Below, piece after piece: positions 6,420 through 9,700 of a DNA stretch of 9,700 bases (its first letter is position 1; each line of letters starts with the position of its first letter). A model generated the notes under the pieces. It was given only the letters and a program-made list of their open reading frames with translations, had not been told where the DNA came from and made no database searches. Where the stretch lies: assembly GCA_014380255.1 (NCBI GenBank), contig JACMKG010000416.1:1-9700 (forward strand), in the 5' to 3' direction. A program made the position numbers and the translations under genes. This DNA is from Prolixibacteraceae bacterium. Lineage in GTDB: Bacteria > Bacteroidota > Bacteroidia > Bacteroidales > Prolixibacteraceae.

Positions 6420-6456
6420 ATATCCTTCAGGATTCAATGAACCTGAAAAGGGATAT
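6420..6456. other. Bulged hairpin between the two candidate operators
   Basis: ATATCC-TTCAGG (6420-6431) pairs with CCTGAA (6442-6447) and GGATAT (6451-6456), with an AAG bulge. Inside, TTC/GAA (6433-6435, 6439-6441) adds three pairs around a three-base loop. About 15 pairs form in 37 bases. It begins nine bases after O1. It could be a protein site, a leader structure of a rightward transcript, or chance. Confidence 0.4.
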
Positions 6457-6584
6457 TTAAAATAAATGAGAATTCCGGACTGTGGTAACATTTATCACTC
6501 TTTTGCTTACTGGTGCACACTTTAAAAAATACTTTATATCTTAAAAAAGGTAAATAATGGAAAATATTAATTACATTTTACAGG

Positions 6585-6601
6585 TTTCGTTTTATTTTAT
6601 T
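6585..6601 (+). promoter_or_regulatory. Candidate AgaR/DeoR-type operator O2
   Basis: TTTCGTTTTATTTTATT differs from O1 at one position, and that change stays within the R of TTTCRTTTYRTTTY. It ends 45 bases before the regulator's ATG and abuts a TATTTTTA (6602-6609) that could be the regulator's -7 box. A repressor bound here would block that promoter, as expected for autoregulation. Confidence 0.45.
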
Positions 6602-6614
6602 TATTTTTAGAAAC

Positions 6615-6638
6615 TTTTAATCCAAAAGGTTTTAATCC
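6615..6638 (+). repeat. Direct repeat in the regulator's leader
   Basis: TTTTAATCC occurs at 6615-6623 and again at 6630-6638, 15 bases apart, just before the regulator's ATG at 6647. No GA-rich ribosome-binding site lies at the usual distance; the last bases before the ATG are A-rich, as is common in Bacteroidota. Confidence 0.4.
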
Positions 6639-6646
6639 TTTAAAAA

Positions 6647-7429
6647 ATGGCAAGAGATCAGAATATTTCCACCGTTGAGAGAAGACGGATAATTATGGAA
6701 CAGCTTCATAAAAACAAGCAGGTGGATGTTTCAGCATTGAAAGATTGCTTTCATGTCAGCGAAGTTACCTTACGGAAGGATTTGCGCTATCTTGAAAACA
6801 AGAAGCTTTTGATACGCTCCCGGGGAGGAGCCATGCTTGCTATTAAGGTAGGAGAAGATTTATCGGTAAAGAAACGCATGGTATTGAACCTTGATCTGAA
6901 GAAAGCGATTGCTTCAGCTGCAAAATCTCTTATAAAAGAAGGCGATACGATTATACTTGATTCAGGAACTACCATTATGCAGCTCGCCAGTCATCTTGAA
7001 AACACCCGTAACCTGACAGTTATCACCAATGCACTGGATATTGCCATGAAGTTATCAGGCTTCAATAAGCTGAAGATAATTGTTCCTGGAGGAATTGTCC
7101 GCAAGAGATCCTGTTCGCTTGTAGGAGTGGCTGCTGTTGAGAACTTCCAGGTATTTAGAGCTGATAAATACTTCATAAGTGCTGATGGCATTACGGGTGA
7201 TGGGCTCTTTACCTCAAACCTTGAAGAGGGCCAGATCGCTAAAATTATCATGTCGAATGCAAAGGAAAACATTGTATTGATTGATTCCAGCAAATTTGGA
7301 AGAACAGGTATCATCAATTTTGCTCAGCTGCCTAGGATTCACACCTTGGTGACCGACAAAAACATACCACCCAATTACCTTACCCAATTAAGGGAGGCGG
7401 GCATTCATGTTGTACTGGCGGACGATTGA
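6647..7429 (+). CDS. DeoR-family transcriptional regulator, AgaR-like by context
   Basis: This 260-residue DNA-binding repressor responds to a sugar phosphate. The N-terminal winged helix-turn-helix covers about 10-62: RRRIIMEQLHKNKQVDVSAL, then VSEVTLRKDLRYLE with the recognition helix (38-50), and the wing LLIRSRGGA (54-62). The C-terminal sensor domain (about 75-250) has the sugar-phosphate-binding signs of the family: DSGTTIMQLA (105-114), ITNAL (126-130), VPGGIVRK (146-153), SADGIT (178-183) and DSSKFGR (213-219). Length and layout are complete. In enterobacteria the AgaR member of this family controls N-acetylgalactosamine genes. Here the gene heads the rightward run, 70 bases before GH109, and is divergent from the AgaI-type gene. 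Two matching sites lie in its upstream region, suggesting that it controls both runs and itself. The effector (galactosamine-6-phosphate or tagatose phosphate) is inferred. Confidence 0.92.
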   Translation: MARDQNISTVERRRIIMEQLHKNKQVDVSALKDCFHVSEVTLRKDLRYLENKKLLIRSRGGAMLAIKVGEDLSVKKRMVLNLDLKKAIASAAKSLIKEGDTIILDSGTTIMQLASHLENTRNLTVITNALDIAMKLSGFNKLKIIVPGGIVRKRSCSLVGVAAVENFQVFRADKYFISADGITGDGLFTSNLEEGQIAKIIMSNAKENIVLIDSSKFGRTGIINFAQLPRIHTLVTDKNIPPNYLTQLREAGIHVVLADD

Positions 7430-7499
7430 TTATAGACAAGTTTATGAATATTAAATAGTTTTTACTTATTTTACTTACACTAACCTAAACTACTACAAA

Positions 7500-8951
7500 A
7501 TGGCTTCAAACAGAAGGGATTTTCTCCGAAATACACTCCTGGGCGCCGGAGTGATGGCCACAGGATTTGCATCTCATGCATCTTCATTGATCAGTGATCC
7601 AACAGAAAAACGTAAAGACAACAGGAATAAGCAACGATTCAACATGTCGGGCTATGCAGCCCCTAAGCTTGATACGGTGCGCATTGGCTTTATAGGCCTT
7701 GGGCAACGAGGCCCCGGTGCCGTTGAACGCATGTCGCACATTGAAGGGGTTGAAATAGTGGCCTTGTGCGATGTCGTGGAAGAACGCGTAGAAAAGATGC
7801 AGCTGCTGCTTGAAAAAAGAGGCCTGCCAAGGGCTAAAGCTTATGGACCTGGCAAAGATTCATGGAAAGCGTTGTGCGAGAATCCGAATATTGATCTGGT
7901 TTATATCTGCACGCCGTGGTCAATGCATACACCCATGGCCGTTTACGCCATGGAACATGGCAAACATGCAGCCAGTGAAGTGCCTGCAGCTGTAACCATT
8001 GATGAATGCTGGCAGTTGGTGGAAACATCGGAACGCACCCGCAAACACTGCATGATGCTTGAAAACTGTTGCTATGATTTCTTTGAGCTACTAACACTGA
8101 ATATGGCACGCCAGGGTTTCTTTGGAGAAATAATTCATGGTGAAGGGGCTTACATTCATGATCTGCGCTCCCTTAATTTTGACAAAGACGGATATTACGA
8201 CATGTGGCGCCTGAGGGAAAACCAGCAGCGCAACGGCAACCTCTACCCAACTCATGGATTAGGCCCTATCTGCCAAGTGATGAACATCAACCGTGGAGAT
8301 CAGATGGAATACCTAACCTCGATGTCTTCAGCAGACTTCCACATGGCTACACAAGCCAATGAACTGGCAGCTACCGACCCTTTCTTTAGTGAATTTGCAG
8401 GCAAGACCTATCGAGGCAACATGAATACAACCACTATTAAGACCTTTAAAGGCCGTACAATCATGCTCCAGCATGATGTTACCAGTCCACGCCCCTATTC
8501 ACGCATTCACCTTGTTAGTGGCACCAAAGGCGTTGCCAGCAAATGGCCTGATCCTGCACGTATTGCCACCGGGCATGGATGGCTGAAAGAAGAGGAAATG
8601 AAAAACCTGGAAGCACAGTACACCCCTGAAATAGTAAAGCTGATTGGCGAGATGGCCAAAAAGGTAGGTGGTCATGGCGGTATGGACTTCATGATGGACT
8701 GGCGCCTGATTGACTGCCTGCGTAACGGACTTGCCCTTGATCAGGATGTCTATGATGCCGCTCTATGGAGTGCTGTAGCCCCGCTGAGCGAGAAATCGGT
8801 AGCCAAGCGTTCAGACTCAGTGGATGTGCCTGATTTCACCAATGGTGCCTGGAAAACAAATAATCCCGTAGAACTTACCCTGAAAGGTGGGGGTACAACT
8901 GGGGTAAGATCAGCTGAAAAGACTGACGCAAGCAAGCAATTAAAAATATGA
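7500..8951 (+). CDS. Glycoside hydrolase family 109 protein, probable alpha-N-acetylgalactosaminidase
   Basis: This 483-residue enzyme belongs to GH109, which uses a tightly bound NAD+ for hydrolysis by an oxidation-elimination-addition-reduction route. Characterised members remove alpha-linked N-acetylgalactosamine, for example from blood-group A antigen. A Tat signal is seen: NRRDFLR (4-10) then a hydrophobic stretch (about 13-26). The enzyme is thus exported folded, with NAD bound, to the periplasm. Rossmann domain: VRIGFIGLGQRGPG (60-73), ALCDV with Asp91, CTPW (137-140) and SEVPAA (159-164; EKP in ordinary oxidoreductases). GH109-type stretches follow: MLENCCYD (186-193), HGEGAYIHDLR (213-223) and NLYPTHGLGPI (247-257), whose Tyr249 and His252 lie where the family's active-site Tyr and His are expected. 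HGGMDFMMDWRLIDCL (392-407) is typical of the C-terminal domain. The gene lies 70 bases after the regulator with no hairpin between, so co-transcription is likely. Confidence 0.93.
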   Translation: MASNRRDFLRNTLLGAGVMATGFASHASSLISDPTEKRKDNRNKQRFNMSGYAAPKLDTVRIGFIGLGQRGPGAVERMSHIEGVEIVALCDVVEERVEKMQLLLEKRGLPRAKAYGPGKDSWKALCENPNIDLVYICTPWSMHTPMAVYAMEHGKHAASEVPAAVTIDECWQLVETSERTRKHCMMLENCCYDFFELLTLNMARQGFFGEIIHGEGAYIHDLRSLNFDKDGYYDMWRLRENQQRNGNLYPTHGLGPICQVMNINRGDQMEYLTSMSSADFHMATQANELAATDPFFSEFAGKTYRGNMNTTTIKTFKGRTIMLQHDVTSPRPYSRIHLVSGTKGVASKWPDPARIATGHGWLKEEEMKNLEAQYTPEIVKLIGEMAKKVGGHGGMDFMMDWRLIDCLRNGLALDQDVYDAALWSAVAPLSEKSVAKRSDSVDVPDFTNGAWKTNNPVELTLKGGGTTGVRSAEKTDASKQLKI

Positions 8952-8981
8952 TTGCAGCATATGTCCTGTTAAAGGGTAGAG

Positions 8982-9012
8982 TTGACATGTTAACTTATTG
9001 ATAATATGATTG
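8982..9012 (+). promoter_or_regulatory. Possible promoter upstream of the kinase gene
   Basis: TTG (8982-8984), 20 bases, then TATGATTG (9005-9012) matches the Bacteroidota pattern at all but one position. It begins 31 bases after the GH109 stop and would give a leader of about 310 bases to the ATG at 9330, crossing the hairpin at 9037-9091. The long leader makes this uncertain. Confidence 0.25.
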
Positions 9013-9036
9013 TATTAGCTGCACAGAGTATCACAA

Positions 9037-9091
9037 AGTTTCACAGTGTCACTCAGGGTTTTAATGCCTAGCAAATTAACACTGTGAGACT
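9037..9091. repeat. Inverted repeat after the GH109 gene
   Basis: AGTTTCACAGTGT (9037-9049) pairs with ACACTGTGAGACT (9079-9091): 13 pairs, one a G-T pair, around a 29-base loop. CACAG-type words recur in the left flank (9022-9036). No T tract follows. The remaining 378 bases between GH109 and the kinase gene show no gene, only this repeat, a candidate promoter and one palindrome. Confidence 0.6.
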
Positions 9092-9234
9092 CTATGTAGC
9101 CAAATTAATTATCAATATTATATATTTCTCTAAACACATACCCATGCTTCCTAATTTGATTTTAAATATTGATAGTTTCTACTTACCACCGGTCTATGAA
9201 ATGACAATGAATTCTATCAACAATTTAAAAACCT

Positions 9235-9260
9235 AATCAGATCTTAAATAAGATTAGATT
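9235..9260. promoter_or_regulatory. Imperfect palindrome upstream of the kinase gene
   Basis: ATCTTA (9241-9246) and TAAGAT (9249-9254) face each other across two bases, and outside them AATC (9235-9238) matches GATT (9257-9260). The whole is a 26-base palindrome with a few mismatches, 70 bases before the ATG at 9330. It could be a regulator site; no factor is recognised. Confidence 0.3.
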
Positions 9261-9329
9261 TCAATCAATAAACCAAACATCAACTAACAAGGTAATTAAA
9301 AATATATCATCTTAAACCTAACGACACCC

Positions 9330-9700
9330 ATGAATACATCAGCAATTTTAAAAGAATTTGGCTTTGATTCGGCAACCTGTAATGTAAAGCCGCTGGGAGA
9401 TGGACTAATAAACTCTACCTGGCTTATACGCGAACCTTCGACAGGCAAAGATTTCGTTTTTCAAAAGATCAATCACAACGTGTTTAAACAACCTGAAGCA
9501 ATCACTTCCAACATACGGCTGATCGATGATTACCTGGCTGCAAGATACCCTGACTATCTGTTCACCTCACCGGTTAAAGCCATCAATGGAAGTGACATGA
9601 TCAAAAGTGAAGAAGGCGACTATTATCGTCTTTTTGCCTATGTGCAGGGTTCTTACACACACAATGAACTGAAGAAGCCTGTGCAGGCTTACGAGGCTGC
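9330..9700 (+). CDS. N-acetylhexosamine kinase-like (NahK/MdsC family) phosphotransferase, 3' end cut by window edge
   Basis: The first 123 residues are present. The fold is that of aminoglycoside-phosphotransferase-like kinases. GDGLINSTWLI (23-33) is the glycine-rich nucleotide loop, and FVFQKINHNVFKQPEAI (42-58) carries the ATP-binding Lys46 in a sequence that strongly resembles Bifidobacterium NahK, as I recall it ('RIN.NVFK.PEA'). NahK phosphorylates GalNAc and GlcNAc at C1. Bacteroidota homologues are often labelled 'mucin-desulfating sulfatase MdsC', a name that does not fit the kinase fold. The catalytic HxD loop of such kinases lies beyond the window, so activity cannot be confirmed here. 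The gene lies 378 bases after GH109 on the same strand; a kinase acting on the GalNAc freed by GH109 makes sense. The start gives a normal N-terminus (MNTSAILKEFGF) and has an A/C-rich leader. Confidence 0.82.
   Translation, partial: MNTSAILKEFGFDSATCNVKPLGDGLINSTWLIREPSTGKDFVFQKINHNVFKQPEAITSNIRLIDDYLAARYPDYLFTSPVKAINGSDMIKSEEGDYYRLFAYVQGSYTHNELKKPVQAYEA

Overview
The window looks like a chromosomal carbohydrate-use locus from a member of the Bacteroidota, probably Bacteroidales or a relative (inference). The support is: genes preceded by A- and C-rich leaders without clear Shine-Dalgarno sites; at least one good match to the Bacteroidota promoter pattern (TTG, about 20 bases, TAnnTTTG); protein families typical of that phylum (Tat-exported Gfo/Idh/MocA enzymes, GH109, DUF1080, a zinc-motif-less ROK kinase, an MdsC/NahK-type kinase); and intergenic spaces filled with short inverted and tandem repeats.

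Layout. The left edge holds the 5' part of a leftward VOC/glyoxalase-fold gene (1-226). After a 384-base gap comes a rightward Tat-lipoprotein-like Gfo/Idh/MocA oxidoreductase (611-1987). It converges on a leftward run of four genes: DUF1080 (6246 to 5632), an AgaI-type galactosamine-6-phosphate deaminase/isomerase (5450 to 4713), a ROK sugar kinase (4624 to 3785) and a membrane-anchored PQQ-type beta-propeller (3593 to 2250). A 400-base divergent control region (6247-6646) separates this run from a rightward run: a DeoR-family regulator (6647-7429), a Tat-exported GH109 enzyme, probably alpha-N-acetylgalactosaminidase (7500-8951), and the start of an N-acetylhexosamine kinase-like gene (9330 to the window edge).

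How it may work (inference). GH109 would release N-acetylgalactosamine from glycans such as mucin or blood-group-A-like structures in the periplasm. The two kinases would phosphorylate it at C6 (ROK) or C1 (NahK-like). The AgaI-type enzyme would take galactosamine-6-phosphate, after deacetylation by an enzyme not in this window, into tagatose-6-phosphate. The DeoR protein would be the local AgaR-like repressor: two near-identical 17-base sites in the divergent region fit the core of the E. coli AgaR operator as I remember it. DUF1080, the Gfo/Idh/MocA enzyme and the propeller point to a further oxidative (3-keto) glycoside route that may be tied to the same substrate.

The repeats are notable. 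Each of the last three leftward genes ends inside or against a different repeat, including a 29-bp perfect hairpin between the deaminase and the ROK kinase. No transporter, SusC/SusD pair, deacetylase, tagatose kinase, RNA gene, CRISPR array or insertion sequence was seen.
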